Notes: generated by a model not told the origin, from the sequence alone. Numbered from the stretch's first letter, positions 9,324 through 18,735 are shown. The stretch: 64,000 bases of DNA from Propionicimonas sp. (GCA_013791955.1 VMSW01000007.1:1-64000); one strand, 5' to 3'. Numbers and translations: made by a program.

Positions 9324-9434
9324 TCAGTTTGGCGCACGGTTTCGATGCGAAAGACCTGGGTCCACCCTCTTTTGCTGCGGCTGCTCGACAGACAGGTCAG
9401 GTAGCGTGAACTGGTCGGCAGGAAGGAGCCCCCA

Positions 9435-10094
9435 GTGCGTGTGTTGCGCAACGTGCTCGGGCTGCTCGGCGAGTTGTTGATCACCGCTGGTGCCTTTCTG
9501 CTGCTGTTCGTGGGCTGGCAGCTTTGGTGGACCGATGTGGTTTCTGACACTGATGCGAGCGCCGTGGTGGCCACGATGGCGGCCAATCCGGACGCCTGGG
9601 TGCAGCCCAAGAAGGTGAAGCTCGGTGAGGCCTTCGCGATCGTCCGCGTGCCCAGATTTGGCGCCGACTTCGCCCGTCCGTTGTACGAGGGCACCACCCG
9701 CGAAGTGCTGCAGCGCGGGGTCGGGCACTACCTCGAGACTGCGCTGCCTGGCGAGATCGGCAACTTCGCCATGGCTGGTCATCGCACCACCTACGGCAAA
9801 CCGTTCAACCAGATCGACAAACTCAAACTCGGCGATGTGGTGCTGATCGAAACCAGGGACTACTACTTCGTCTACCGGGTCAGCGCCAGTGAGGTGGTGG
9901 CGCCCAGCAAGACCTCAGTGCTGCTGCCGGTGCCCAATGATCGGCAAGCCGCCCCTACCAAAGCGATGTTGACCATGACCAGTTGTCATCCCGAGTTCAG
10001 CGCCCGGGAGCGCTTCGTGGTGTATGCGGTGTTGGACGTCAAGTATCCCCACGCTCAGGGAGTGCCAGCCAGCGTGTTGGAGGTGCAGGGCTGA
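9435..10094 (+). CDS. class E sortase
   Basis: GTG 9435 has GGAAGGAG upstream. The 219-residue protein has an N-terminal membrane anchor (about 8-32) and a sortase fold. The catalytic set is visible: His116 in AGHRTTYG, Cys184 in TMTSCHP and Arg193 in ARERFVV. Class E sortases cut LAxTG signals and join the protein to peptidoglycan; the gene just upstream ends in LAYTG, so it is the obvious substrate. The next gene overlaps its stop codon, showing a shared transcript. Confidence 0.93.
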   Translation: MRVLRNVLGLLGELLITAGAFLLLFVGWQLWWTDVVSDTDASAVVATMAANPDAWVQPKKVKLGEAFAIVRVPRFGADFARPLYEGTTREVLQRGVGHYLETALPGEIGNFAMAGHRTTYGKPFNQIDKLKLGDVVLIETRDYYFVYRVSASEVVAPSKTSVLLPVPNDRQAAPTKAMLTMTSCHPEFSARERFVVYAVLDVKYPHAQGVPASVLEVQG

Positions 10095-10255
10095 TGTCGT
10101 TCTATGGCTGGCTGTGGCGGGTGTTGCCCGGCCCGAAAGCGCTGAAAGTGGTGCAGGTTGCCCTGCTACTGATCGCGGTGGTCGCGGTGTTGTTCACCTG
10201 GGTGTTTCCGGTGATCGCGCCGCTGATGCCGTTCAACGACACGACGGTGGAATGA
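10094..10255 (+). CDS. small single-pass membrane protein next to sortase (53 aa)
   Basis: ATG 10094 overlaps the sortase stop codon (TGATG). The 53-residue product has one hydrophobic segment (about 19-43) flanked by a Lys-containing N-terminal part and a short acidic end. Small membrane proteins of this type often follow actinobacterial class E sortases, but their function is not established. Translational coupling supports a role with the sortase. Confidence 0.8.
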   Translation: MSFYGWLWRVLPGPKALKVVQVALLLIAVVAVLFTWVFPVIAPLMPFNDTTVE

Positions 10256-10262
10256 GGCCCAG

Positions 10263-11309
10263 ATGACACTGGTCGACTTGGCTCCCGAGCTGCTGCCGCT
10301 ACTGGTCTTTTTGATTAGCTTCCAGATCGAACCGCGCAAATTCCGTACCGGCATATACCTCACCTGGGCGTTGGGTTGGTTGGTGCTGGTCTTTCTCGGT
10401 TTCCTGATCGCGGCCGTCACCAGCATCTGGGACGACCTAAGTGCCGGCTACCTGCTACTGGGCGCTTTGGCGGTGGTGGCGCTCACCATCGCGGGACTCG
10501 CGGTGTTCCTGATCGCCGCAGGCATCACCTTGGTGCTGAAAGAGGGCTTCGGGATCCGACGGTTGTTGTCGGTGGTGCTCGGGCTGTTGATGCTCGGTTT
10601 CCTGGTGATCTTGGCCATCGCGGTCATCCAGGCGAACACCGGTGCGCTGCTGTGGTTGACCCTGCTGGGGATGCCTGCTGGCTACCTGGGGTTCGGCTTC
10701 GCAGCCTTCGTGGTCTATGGCAGCTTCTACCCAGCCTGGATGGCGCGCTACGGACCGCCGGCGGCAGCGGTGGTTGTGCTCGGCTCGGGCCTGATCGACG
10801 GACGGGTGCCGCCGCTGCTGGCCGATCGGCTGGGCAAAGGCCGGCAGGTGTTCGAACGGGCGCAGCGCGGCGGACGTCCGGTCAAGCTGGTGACCAGCGG
10901 TGGCCAGGGCCGTGATGAGCCGGTGGCCGAAGGCGTAGCCATGCGCGACTTCCTGGTGGCAGCAGGGGTCAGCAAAGACGTGCTGCTGGTTGAGGATCGC
11001 TCCCGCAACACCCAACAGAATCTGGCCTACACCGCCAAGCTGTTGGCTGCTGAGCAGGTGGCCGGGCCGGTCGCGGTGGTGACCAGTGACTTCCATGCGC
11101 TGCGGGCCGCCTTCCTGATGCGCAAGGCGAGCATCGACGGCTACACGGTCGGCGCCCGCACCGCGCGCTACTTCTGGCCCACCGCGGTGATCAGGGAGTA
11201 TGTCGCGGTACTACGCGACCACTTCTGGTTTAACGCTGTGTTGCTCGCGCTGAGCTGCCTACCCTTGGGCTTCGCCGTGGTGGGCATCATCTCCGACAAG
11301 CTCAGCTAG
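10263..11309 (+). CDS. multi-pass membrane protein with YdcF/DUF218 domain
   Basis: The N-terminal half (about 1-165) has five or so membrane segments. The C-terminal half is a YdcF/SanA-like DUF218 domain: AVVVLGSGLIDGRVPP, then LVTSGGQGRDEP, LVEDRSRNTQQNL and AVVTSDFHALRA. This family is linked to envelope integrity and possibly to lipid-linked precursors; the reaction is not known. It sits 7 bp after the small membrane protein and so probably belongs to the sortase transcript. Its stop codon overlaps that of the convergent acylphosphatase gene in a shared CTAG. Confidence 0.88.
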   Translation: MTLVDLAPELLPLLVFLISFQIEPRKFRTGIYLTWALGWLVLVFLGFLIAAVTSIWDDLSAGYLLLGALAVVALTIAGLAVFLIAAGITLVLKEGFGIRRLLSVVLGLLMLGFLVILAIAVIQANTGALLWLTLLGMPAGYLGFGFAAFVVYGSFYPAWMARYGPPAAAVVVLGSGLIDGRVPPLLADRLGKGRQVFERAQRGGRPVKLVTSGGQGRDEPVAEGVAMRDFLVAAGVSKDVLLVEDRSRNTQQNLAYTAKLLAAEQVAGPVAVVTSDFHALRAAFLMRKASIDGYTVGARTARYFWPTAVIREYVAVLRDHFWFNAVLLALSCLPLGFAVVGIISDKLS

Positions 11310-11587
11310 CCGGCGTAGAAGCCGATCTTGCCCGGCTCGGGTTCGGGCCAGGACAAGTCATAGTCATCCACCCACCCCGGACGCGAGGTGGTCGTTGGCG
11401 CCTCGATGGCGAAGCGCAGGAGCCGACGGACGGCGTCCGGCTCACCCTGGGCGATGATCTCCACGCGACCATCTGGCAGGTTGCGCACCCGCCCGGCCAA
11501 GCCGAGGGCGCGGGCGGTGTTTTGGGCCCACCAGCGGAAGCCCACGCCCTGCACCCGTCCGGACACAGTCAGGTGTAGGGCGAGCAT
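11306..11587 (-). CDS. acyP: acylphosphatase
   Basis: The protein of about 93 residues has the family signature VSGRVQGVGFRWWAQNTA with the catalytic Arg, followed by GLAGRVRNLPDGRVEIIAQG with the catalytic Asn. It hydrolyses acyl phosphates. ATG 11587 is used; GTG 11593, two codons upstream, has a better placed GGAG and may be the true start. The gene is divergent from the phosphoribosyltransferase at 11673 and convergent with the YdcF gene. Confidence 0.92.
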   Translation of the reverse strand: MLALHLTVSGRVQGVGFRWWAQNTARALGLAGRVRNLPDGRVEIIAQGEPDAVRRLLRFAIEAPTTTSRPGWVDDYDLSWPEPEPGKIGFYAG

Positions 11588-11672
11588 GTGCACATTGAAC
11601 TCCAAGCCAGCCGCGCCTGGCCGCTTTTCGGACAGGTTTGTTGTGCGGCCAGGCTCTGCCAGTATTTGCCCC

Positions 11673-12164
11673 ATGAGTGAATCCATCCGCGAAGTTCTCA
11701 CCTGGGAAGGGTTTGGCAAGGCCTCCCGCGAACTGGCCACCGCCGTGGTCGATTCGGGCTTCCAGCCGGATCTGATCATGTCGATCACCCGGGGTGGCAT
11801 GCTGCCAGCTGGCACCATCAGCTACGCGATGGGCATCAAGAACCTGCACATCATCAACGTCGAGTTCTATACCGGCGTGGACGCCCGGCTGCCGATGCCG
11901 GTGCTGCTGCCGCCGGTGCCAGCAGCGGTGGATCTGTCGCAGAAGAAGGTGCTGGTGATTGACGATGTAGCTGACACCGGCGAAACCCTGCGGATGGTGC
12001 GCGACTTTTGCGCCACCCATGTGGCCGAGACTCGCACGGCAGTGCTCTATGAGAAATCGCAGTCGGTGGTGAAGTGCGACTACGTCTGGAAGCGCACCGA
12101 TGAGTGGATCTCATTTCCCTGGTCGAGCGAGCCGCCATTGGTCGGTGTTTCCACCGATAACTGA
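11673..12164 (+). CDS. phosphoribosyltransferase (xanthine/hypoxanthine type, COG2236-like)
   Basis: The 163-residue product has the PRPP-binding loop VLVIDDVADTGETL (about 94-107) and an N-terminal SITRGGMLPAG segment typical of purine phosphoribosyltransferases. It should transfer a purine base to PRPP in salvage; the exact base cannot be read from the sequence. ATG 11673 is preceded by CAGTATTTGCCCC, which resembles a leaderless -10 region. Any longer frame would overlap the acylphosphatase start. Confidence 0.85.
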   Translation: MSESIREVLTWEGFGKASRELATAVVDSGFQPDLIMSITRGGMLPAGTISYAMGIKNLHIINVEFYTGVDARLPMPVLLPPVPAAVDLSQKKVLVIDDVADTGETLRMVRDFCATHVAETRTAVLYEKSQSVVKCDYVWKRTDEWISFPWSSEPPLVGVSTDN

Positions 12165-12277
12165 GCCGAAAACCCTGGAGAGGCGCGAATCGCCTCCGTA
12201 CAGCTAAGCTCTGGCTCGATGCAATGCAGCGTTGATGCATCTGGTGTTAGGGGCACCAGGGTTGTTCGGGGGGAAAC

Positions 12278-13519
12278 GTGAGCCAGGCTGGGCGCGCGCA
12301 TCTAGGGCACGAGCGCGAAACCGAGAGTGATCTGTTGCTGCGCGTGCGTGCCGGCGATATGGAAGCCTTCGGTGAACTAGCCGAACGCAATGAGGGTCCG
12401 GCCCTGGCCGTGGCCAAAGGGATTGTTGATCACGCCACCGCCGAAGATGTGGTCGCTGACTCGATTGAACGGCTCCTGGTGCTGCTTAAGCGCGGCGAAG
12501 GGCCCACTTACTGCGTCCGGCCCTACTTCCTGCAAATGGTGCGCAATCGGGCCATCGACTACCACCGTCGCACGGTGGAAATCCCGGTGGATGTCGCTGA
12601 GTCTCGGCCGGCGCTGACCGCCGTGCCCGACGAGATTGATTCGGCCGTCGTGCGCAGTGCCTTTGAAGCTCTGCCGGAACGGTGGCAGGCGGCGTTGTGG
12701 ATGGGCGTAGTGGAAAGCCGCAGTCACGCCGAGATCGGCCGGGAGCTGGACGTCGCCGAAGGGGCAGCCAGCCAGTTGCTGCACCGGGCTAGGGAGGGTC
12801 TTCGGCAGTCCTACCTGGACGCCCAGGTTGGTACCGCGCCGGACTGCACCGAGCTGAGCGGGTTGGTCGGCAAGTATGTGCGGGAACGCTGCAGCCGCCG
12901 AGACGCCCGCAAAGTCGATGCCCACCTGGCGGCTTGCCCGGACTGTCGGGATGCGGTGGCGAAATCGCGGCAGTTGAACTCGCGGATTGGCGCGGTGCTC
13001 GCGGTCGGTGTGCTGGGCGGAGTCGGTCTGGAGTTGCTGAAACAACCGGGGACGGCGATGGCTGCTGAGCTGGGGGGCCTGCCCGCCCGCGCCATTCAGA
13101 GCGTCAAGGTGGGCGGCAAGGCCCGCCATTTCGCCCTGGCCGCCGCCGGGGTGGTCATCGCCGCCGGTCTAGTGGTGGGGTTGCCCGCAAACGGGGCAGA
13201 CTTGCTGGCCGATGCGATCTTCGCTGAAGGCTCGGCCGCCCCGACTCCCAGCTTGAGCCTGACGCCAACGCCCACGCCGAGCCTGACCCCAACGCCGACC
13301 CCAACCCCATCGGCGACCCCGACCGATCAGCCCACTACGGCCAAGCCGACCACGGCCAAGCCGAGGCCGACCCCGTCGAAGACGCCGTCCCCGACGCCCG
13401 TCCCGCCGCCAACGCCCACGCCCACGCCCACGCCGGAGCCCTGCCCTGAGATCGAGTGCCCGATCGATCCGCCGCCGCAGTCGCCCAGCCCGGAGGTGCC
13501 GATCGGGGCTCCGCAGTAG
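12278..13519 (+). CDS. second ECF-like sigma factor fused to zinc-finger anti-sigma domain, TM segment and PT-rich tail
   Basis: GTG 12278 follows GGGGGGAAAC. Layout matches the protein at 2416: sigma region 2 (about 20-90, [13 protein letters not shown]), region 4 (about 130-185, ERWQAALW then [17 protein letters not shown]), and an H-x3-C-x2-C zinc site HLAACPDC (about 210). A membrane segment follows at about 285-310, then a tail of roughly 100 residues built from PTPTPS-type repeats ending in GAPQ. The last part contains four Cys-Pro pairs ([11 protein letters not shown]). It is likely a membrane-tethered sigma whose release or activity depends on an envelope signal; this is inference. 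Confidence 0.85.
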   Translation: MSQAGRAHLGHERETESDLLLRVRAGDMEAFGELAERNEGPALAVAKGIVDHATAEDVVADSIERLLVLLKRGEGPTYCVRPYFLQMVRNRAIDYHRRTVEIPVDVAESRPALTAVPDEIDSAVVRSAFEALPERWQAALWMGVVESRSHAEIGRELDVAEGAASQLLHRAREGLRQSYLDAQVGTAPDCTELSGLVGKYVRERCSRRDARKVDAHLAACPDCRDAVAKSRQLNSRIGAVLAVGVLGGVGLELLKQPGTAMAAELGGLPARAIQSVKVGGKARHFALAAAGVVIAAGLVVGLPANGADLLADAIFAEGSAAPTPSLSLTPTPTPSLTPTPTPTPSATPTDQPTTAKPTTAKPRPTPSKTPSPTPVPPPTPTPTPTPEPCPEIECPIDPPPQSPSPEVPIGAPQ

Positions 13520-14065
13520 GCGGATATCCCGGCGCCGCAAGCATCGGGGAAAATTCTTCGCTGATTCGCGTAAGGAATCGCGTCCCAGCCGCGTATTACA
13601 TAGTGAGGCGGGCAGCTTGTCACGGTGATGGCGGTCATCGTCGCTGCTTCCTCAAGGTTCGCAGACGTGCGGGAGATCACGTGCGAGCCAATCCGGCGGA
13701 CCGGTAGTCCGAAAGGGTGGGCCTCCCTGTCGGGGGGCGGTGGGGTCCACCCTTGGTCGGGCGGTGCTGTTTGGGAGATCCGGTACCGGACGACGAAAAG
13801 AGCGGCTGGGCGAGGGGTCGGGCGGTGAGTGTCGCCCAGGCCCAGCCGTTTGGCCGCAGCTCCTGAATTTCCTCAAAACGCCCAGACCAACCCAACCTGA
13901 CTGCGCCCTGGTGCAGCCTGCTGCATCCATGGTCCGGCAGCGATATCCGCAGTCATGCGGAGGTGCGAGGTAGGTAAATCGTAATGAGATTGACCAAAAA
14001 GCACGATAACTTTGATCGCGGTGCTGTCCCGGCATGGAGCGGAGCTGCACCTGGAAGGACATCTC
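13520..14065. other. 546-bp non-coding stretch with hairpins
   Basis: No frame here has a ribosome site or family motif. AAGGGTGG (about 13709) and CCACCCTT (about 13748) form an 8-bp stem. CGGCTGGGC (13803-13811) and GCCCAGCCG (13840-13848) form a 9-bp stem followed by TTT, which may act as a terminator. The promoter of the catabolic operon should lie near the right end, where TTGACC is at 13990-13995; no good -10 partner was found. Confidence 0.4.
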
Positions 14066-15466
14066 ATGTCGAGCCAGACGGCTTTCGAGCGGAATCGGCC
14101 AGCAGCCTCGCTGGTGGCCGACGCGCTGCGCGACAGCCGACCTGCCGTATTTTGGCTGGACGGATTGGAGCGCCCAGCCCGGCCGACCCTGACCGGCGGC
14201 CAGCGCGCCGACCTGGTAGTGGTGGGCGGCGGCTACACCGGATTATGGACTGCGGTGCGCGCCAAGGAGCGCGACCCTGATCGCAGCGTGATCGTGTTGG
14301 AGGCCCACGAAGTCGGCTGGGCAGCGTCCGGCCGCAATGGCGGCTTTTGTGATGCCAGCCTCACTCACGGCGAGGAGAACGGTCGACGTCGTTGGCCAGC
14401 TGAGCTCGATCAGCTCGACCGGCTGGGTGCCGACAACCTGGATGGCATCGAGCAGACCGTCCAGCGCTACGAGATGGCGGTTGAGTTCGAGCGCACCGGG
14501 GAGTTGTCCGTCGCCGTCGAGCCGCATCAGGTCGAGTGGCTGGCCGGAGCTGACGGCTTCCTCGACGCCGAGGCCGTCCGGGCAGAGGTGAACTCGCCCA
14601 CCTACCTGGCCGGCGCCTGGAGCCGCGAAGGCACCGCCCTGTTGAACCCGGGCCGGATGGCCCTGGAACTGGCGCGGGTGGCTGAGCAGTTGGGCGTCGA
14701 GATTTACGAGCACTCAGCCGTCACCGGTATCGAACGGGGCGAGCGGCCGACGGTGCGCACCGAGCGGGGCTGGGTGAACGCCGAGCGGGTGGCGCTGGCC
14801 ACCAATGTGTTTCCCTCGCTGCTGAAGCGCAACCGGCTGATGACCGTGCCGGTCTACGACTACGCCCTGGTGACCGAGCCGCTCAGCCAGGCCCAGCTGG
14901 CCGAAATCGGCTGGCGCGATCGGCAGGGCCTGGCCGATCTGGCCAACCAGTTCCATTACTACCGCCTCACCGCCGATAACCGAATCCTGTTTGGTGGCTA
15001 CGACGCGATCTACCCTCGCGGTGGTCGCCTCGATTCGGCGCACGAGGAGCGTCCAGCTACCTTCACCCGGCTGGGCGAGCACTTCTTCACCACGTTCCCG
15101 CAGCTGGCCGGATTGGGGTTCAGCCACCGCTGGGCTGGGGCGATCGACACCTCCACCCAGTTCTGTGCCTTCTATGGCACCGCCGCCGGTGGCCACCTCG
15201 CCTACGCGGCTGGCTTCACCGGCTTGGGTGTGGCGGCCACCCGGTTCGCCGCCGACGTGATGCTCGACCTGCTCGGTGGCTGTCCGACGGAGCGCACCGA
15301 GCTGGAGATGGTGCGGCGCCGTCCGCTGCCCTTCCCGCCCGATCCGATCGCCGCGCTGGGTATCGGGGCCACCAAATGGGCCCTGGATCGAGCCGACCAC
15401 AACCAGGGCAAACGCAACCTGTTGCTGAAGGCCTTGGACGCCGTCGGGCTGGGGTTCGACTCATGA
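14066..15466 (+). CDS. FAD-dependent amine/amino-acid oxidoreductase (DadA/PuuB type)
   Basis: ATG 14066 follows GGAAGGAC. The 466-residue protein has the dinucleotide motif DLVVVGGGYTGLWTAVRA (about 50-67) and GWAASGRNGGFCDA (about 92), the pattern of gamma-glutamylputrescine and related amine oxidases. It should oxidise a primary or secondary amine using FAD. It is first of five genes joined by short overlaps, followed by a cupin, an acyl-CoA-forming aldehyde dehydrogenase, a class III aminotransferase and a second aldehyde dehydrogenase. Together these suggest breakdown of a polyamine, beta-alanine or similar amine. The substrate is inferred only. Confidence 0.88.
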   Translation: MSSQTAFERNRPAASLVADALRDSRPAVFWLDGLERPARPTLTGGQRADLVVVGGGYTGLWTAVRAKERDPDRSVIVLEAHEVGWAASGRNGGFCDASLTHGEENGRRRWPAELDQLDRLGADNLDGIEQTVQRYEMAVEFERTGELSVAVEPHQVEWLAGADGFLDAEAVRAEVNSPTYLAGAWSREGTALLNPGRMALELARVAEQLGVEIYEHSAVTGIERGERPTVRTERGWVNAERVALATNVFPSLLKRNRLMTVPVYDYALVTEPLSQAQLAEIGWRDRQGLADLANQFHYYRLTADNRILFGGYDAIYPRGGRLDSAHEERPATFTRLGEHFFTTFPQLAGLGFSHRWAGAIDTSTQFCAFYGTAAGGHLAYAAGFTGLGVAATRFAADVMLDLLGGCPTERTELEMVRRRPLPFPPDPIAALGIGATKWALDRADHNQGKRNLLLKALDAVGLGFDS

Positions 15467-15831
15467 ACCCGCCCAGCCAAGCGCTGCTCGCCCAAGCACA
15501 TGAGGCGCCCATCGAATGCGAAGAATTCCCCGCCGATCAGGTGGTCGCCGGGGCGCCGCGGGCCGGTTGGCTGCCGCTGACCACCATTGATGGCCTCGAG
15601 GTGGGATTGTGGGAGATGACGCCAGGGGTGGTCATCGACACTGAAGCCGATGAGGTGTTTTGTATTCTTTCCGGTTCGGGAACGGTGGAGTTCCTGGACC
15701 CACCGGCGCTGGCCTTGCCGCTACGCGCTGGGACGCTGGTGCGGCTGCAGGCCGGTTGGCACACCCGTTGGACCATCACTCAGACCATTCGCAAGATCGC
15801 TGTAACTCCAGGAGAGGACCCGAAGAAATGA
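15463..15831 (+). CDS. cupin-domain protein
   Basis: ATG 15463 overlaps the oxidoreductase stop codon (ATGA). The 122-residue protein is a single small beta barrel with the cupin pattern GLEVGLWEMTPGVVIDTEADEVFCILSGSG and a late GWHTRWTI. The usual metal-binding His pair of motif 1 is largely absent, so it may bind a ligand rather than catalyse. Its place inside the amine catabolic operon suggests a role in handling or sensing an intermediate. Confidence 0.8.
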   Translation: MNPPSQALLAQAHEAPIECEEFPADQVVAGAPRAGWLPLTTIDGLEVGLWEMTPGVVIDTEADEVFCILSGSGTVEFLDPPALALPLRAGTLVRLQAGWHTRWTITQTIRKIAVTPGEDPKK

Positions 15832-17315
15832 CCTTTGTTCCCCACGTGATCGGCGGCCAGGAGGTTACCGGAGACCTCCGCAGTGGTCCGATCTTCAACC
15901 CGGCTACCGGCGAACAGATCGCCTCGGTTGGCTTTGCCGATACTGCGCGCGTCGCCGAGGCAGTTGCCGCAGCTACCGCGGCGCTACCGGGTTGGCGGGC
16001 GACCGGTCTGATCAAGCGGGCTGATGTCTTCTTCCGGTTGCGCCAGCTGCTGGTGGAGCGCTCCGAGGAGTTGGCCAGCATCGTCACCACCGAGCACGGC
16101 AAGGTTTTCGCCGATGCGTTGGGCGAAATCAGCCGCGGCCTGGAAAACGTGGAGTTCGCCGCTGGCCTGGTGCACCTGTTGAAGGGCGAATACTCCGAGC
16201 AGGTCTCGCGCGGCGTGGACGTCCATTCGGTCAAGCAGCCGGTGGGGGTGGTGGCTGCCATCACGCCGTTCAACTTCCCGATCATGGTGCCGCTGTGGAT
16301 GACCGCCTCGGCGATTGCCTGCGGCAACACCGTGGTGCTGAAGCCGAGCGAGAAAGATCCCTCAGCTTCGGTGTTCCTGGCCAAGTTGTTCGCTGAGGCG
16401 GGGTTGCCTGCTGGCGTGCTCAACGTCGTCCACGGTGATGCTGAGGCGGTCAACGCGCTGCTGGATGCACCTGAGGTGAAGGCGGTCAGTTTCGTCGGTT
16501 CCACCCCGATCGCCAAGGCGATCTACACCCGGGCCACGGCCAACGGCAAGCGAGTGCAGGCCCTCGGCGGGGCGAAGAACCACATGATCGTGATGCCGGA
16601 CGCCGACCTGGATTCGGCGGCCGATGCTGCCGTCTCAGCGGCTTACGGCGCTGCCGGTGAGCGGTGCATGGCGATCTCGGTGCTGGTGCCGGTGGGGGAG
16701 GCAGTGGCCGAGGCGCTGCTGCCCAAGATCGCCGAGCGGGTCGCCAAGCTCAAGATCGGCGTCGGCTCTGACCCGGCCAGTGAAATGGGGCCGCTGATCA
16801 CCGCCCAGCATCGGGCCAAGGTGGCTGGCTATGTGACCGGCGCGGCTGACGAGGGCGCCGAGGTGGTCATCGACGGCGCCCTGCAGAAGTTCAACGAAGG
16901 CGGCTTCTTCATTGGCATCAGCCTGCTCGACAAGGTGCAGCCGGGCATGCGCGTCTACGACGAAGAGATCTTCGGCCCCGTCCTGTCAGTGGTGCGGGTT
17001 GCGTCCTATGACGAAGCGGTGAACCTGGTCAACTCCAACCGCTATGCCAACGGCACCGCGATCTTCACTCGCGACGGCCGCACTGCCAAGCAGTTCGAGT
17101 TCGACATCGAGGTGGGCATGATCGGGGTGAACGTGCCGATCCCAGTGCCGGTGGGCGCCTTCTCGTTCGGCGGTTGGCGCGATTCGCTGTTCGGCGATTC
17201 CCACATCTACGGACCGGAGTCGGTTCACTTCTACACTCGCAGCAAGGTGGTCACCTCGCGCTGGCCCGAGCCGAGCGAGTCGCAAGTTGACCTGGGTTTC
17301 CCGAGCAATCACTGA
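15828..17315 (+). CDS. mmsA: methylmalonate/malonate-semialdehyde dehydrogenase (CoA-acylating)
   Basis: ATG 15828 overlaps the cupin stop codon. The 495-residue protein has the family's features: TPFNFPIMVPLWM, the QALGGAKNHMIVMPDAD segment that replaces the usual general-base Glu region, and the catalytic Cys in AAYGAAGERCMAIS. MmsA-type enzymes convert malonate semialdehyde or methylmalonate semialdehyde to acetyl-CoA or propionyl-CoA with NAD and CoA. With the adjacent aminotransferase this fits beta-alanine-type degradation. IolA of inositol breakdown is the same family, but no other iol genes are near. Confidence 0.92.
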   Translation: MTFVPHVIGGQEVTGDLRSGPIFNPATGEQIASVGFADTARVAEAVAAATAALPGWRATGLIKRADVFFRLRQLLVERSEELASIVTTEHGKVFADALGEISRGLENVEFAAGLVHLLKGEYSEQVSRGVDVHSVKQPVGVVAAITPFNFPIMVPLWMTASAIACGNTVVLKPSEKDPSASVFLAKLFAEAGLPAGVLNVVHGDAEAVNALLDAPEVKAVSFVGSTPIAKAIYTRATANGKRVQALGGAKNHMIVMPDADLDSAADAAVSAAYGAAGERCMAISVLVPVGEAVAEALLPKIAERVAKLKIGVGSDPASEMGPLITAQHRAKVAGYVTGAADEGAEVVIDGALQKFNEGGFFIGISLLDKVQPGMRVYDEEIFGPVLSVVRVASYDEAVNLVNSNRYANGTAIFTRDGRTAKQFEFDIEVGMIGVNVPIPVPVGAFSFGGWRDSLFGDSHIYGPESVHFYTRSKVVTSRWPEPSESQVDLGFPSNH

Positions 17316-17325
17316 CGTGGAGTTG

Positions 17326-18735
17326 ATGTCCGAAATGAGTGAGCAAGTTACCTCCTATGTGGCCCCTGACGGCCAGTCGGCCGTCCTGCCTGATCCGGAA
17401 GCCGAAGCGGTGGTGCGGGCGAATGACCGTGGCCACGTCTTTCATTCCTGGAGTGCGCAGGCTGCGATCGACCCGCTGCCGGTAGCCGGTGGCCAAGGCG
17501 CGAAGTTTTGGGATTACGCAGGCAAGAGCTACCTGGATTTCGGCTCCCAGCTGGTGAACCTGAACCTGGGTCATCAGCACCCGGACCTGATTGCCGCGAT
17601 CCATCGCCAGGCCGACCGGCTGGCCACCATCCAGCCCGGTATGGCCAACGATGTGCGCTCCGAGCTGGCCCGGCTGCTGGTGGAGGTCGTCGGCGAGCCG
17701 TTCACCAAGGTGTTCTTCACCAACGGCGGGGTCGATGCCAACGACTATGCGGTGCGAATGGCGCGGCATTCCACCGGACGTAACAAGGTGCTTTCGACCT
17801 ACCGCAGCTACCACGGCGGCATGGGCACCCCGATCAGCCTGACCGGTGACCCGCGGCGCTGGGCGAATGAGAACGCCGCCTCTGGGGTCGTCCACTTCTT
17901 CGGGCCCTACCCCTATCGTTCGCCGTTCCACTCCACCAGCCCCGAGCAGGAAACCGCTCGCGCGCTGGAGCATCTGGAAGCGGTGATCGTGCTGGAGGGT
18001 GCCAACACCATCGCGGCGATCATCTTGGAGACGATCGTTGGCACCAACGGCATTCTGGTGCCAACGCCGGGCTATCTGGCTGGGGTCCGGGAGCTGTGCG
18101 ACAAATACGGCATCGTCTACATCGCCGACGAAGTGATGGCTGGCTTTGGCCGCACCGGCGACTGGTTCGCTTTCCAGGGCTACGGGGTGCAACCCGATCT
18201 GATCACCTTCGCCAAGGGGGTCAACTCCGGTTACGTGCCGCTCGGTGGGGTGATCATCTCGGCCAAGATCGCCGACTTCTTCAATGACCGGGTCTTCTTC
18301 GGCGGCTTGACCTATTCAGGGCATCCGCTGGCCTGCGCGGTGGGCGTCACCACCTTCGAGGTGTTTCGTCGTGACGGCATCCTTGAACACGTCCGGGATT
18401 TGAGCCAGCGGGTGGTCGAGCCGCGGCTTAACCAGTGGCTGGCCACCCATCCGTCCGTCGGGGACGTCCGCGGTCGCGGCCTGTTCTGGGCGGTCGAGCT
18501 GGTGACCGATCGCGAGACTCGCGAGCCGTTGGTTCCCTTCAACCCGACCGCAGCCCAGAACGCCCCGATGGTGGCGTTTGCGGCGGCCTGTAAAGCTGGC
18601 GGCGTGTGGCCGTTCACGCATTACAACCGCACCCACATCGCCCCGCCGCTGGTGATCACCGAGGCCGAGTTGAACCGGGGCCTAGACGTTATCGATGAAG
18701 CACTGAAGATCACCGACCAAGCGATTGGAGCATGA
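17326..18735 (+). CDS. class III PLP aminotransferase (beta-alanine/taurine:pyruvate type)
   Basis: ATG 17326 is preceded by GTGGAG; ATG 17335 is an alternative. The protein has the fold-type I pattern: FFTNGGVDANDYAVRMAR, the Asp of IADEVMAGFGRTG that contacts the PLP ring, and the Schiff-base Lys in ITFAKGVNSGYVPLGG. Enzymes with this signature move the amino group of beta-alanine, taurine or a diamine to pyruvate or 2-oxoglutarate. Its product semialdehyde could be used by the dehydrogenase on either side. The exact amine is not determined. Confidence 0.88.
   Translation: MSEMSEQVTSYVAPDGQSAVLPDPEAEAVVRANDRGHVFHSWSAQAAIDPLPVAGGQGAKFWDYAGKSYLDFGSQLVNLNLGHQHPDLIAAIHRQADRLATIQPGMANDVRSELARLLVEVVGEPFTKVFFTNGGVDANDYAVRMARHSTGRNKVLSTYRSYHGGMGTPISLTGDPRRWANENAASGVVHFFGPYPYRSPFHSTSPEQETARALEHLEAVIVLEGANTIAAIILETIVGTNGILVPTPGYLAGVRELCDKYGIVYIADEVMAGFGRTGDWFAFQGYGVQPDLITFAKGVNSGYVPLGGVIISAKIADFFNDRVFFGGLTYSGHPLACAVGVTTFEVFRRDGILEHVRDLSQRVVEPRLNQWLATHPSVGDVRGRGLFWAVELVTDRETREPLVPFNPTAAQNAPMVAFAAACKAGGVWPFTHYNRTHIAPPLVITEAELNRGLDVIDEALKITDQAIGA

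Noticed and set aside
13625-13828. Short plus-strand frames in the 13.5-14 kb gap
   Set aside because: No ribosome site or conserved feature; sequence there looks structural rather than coding.
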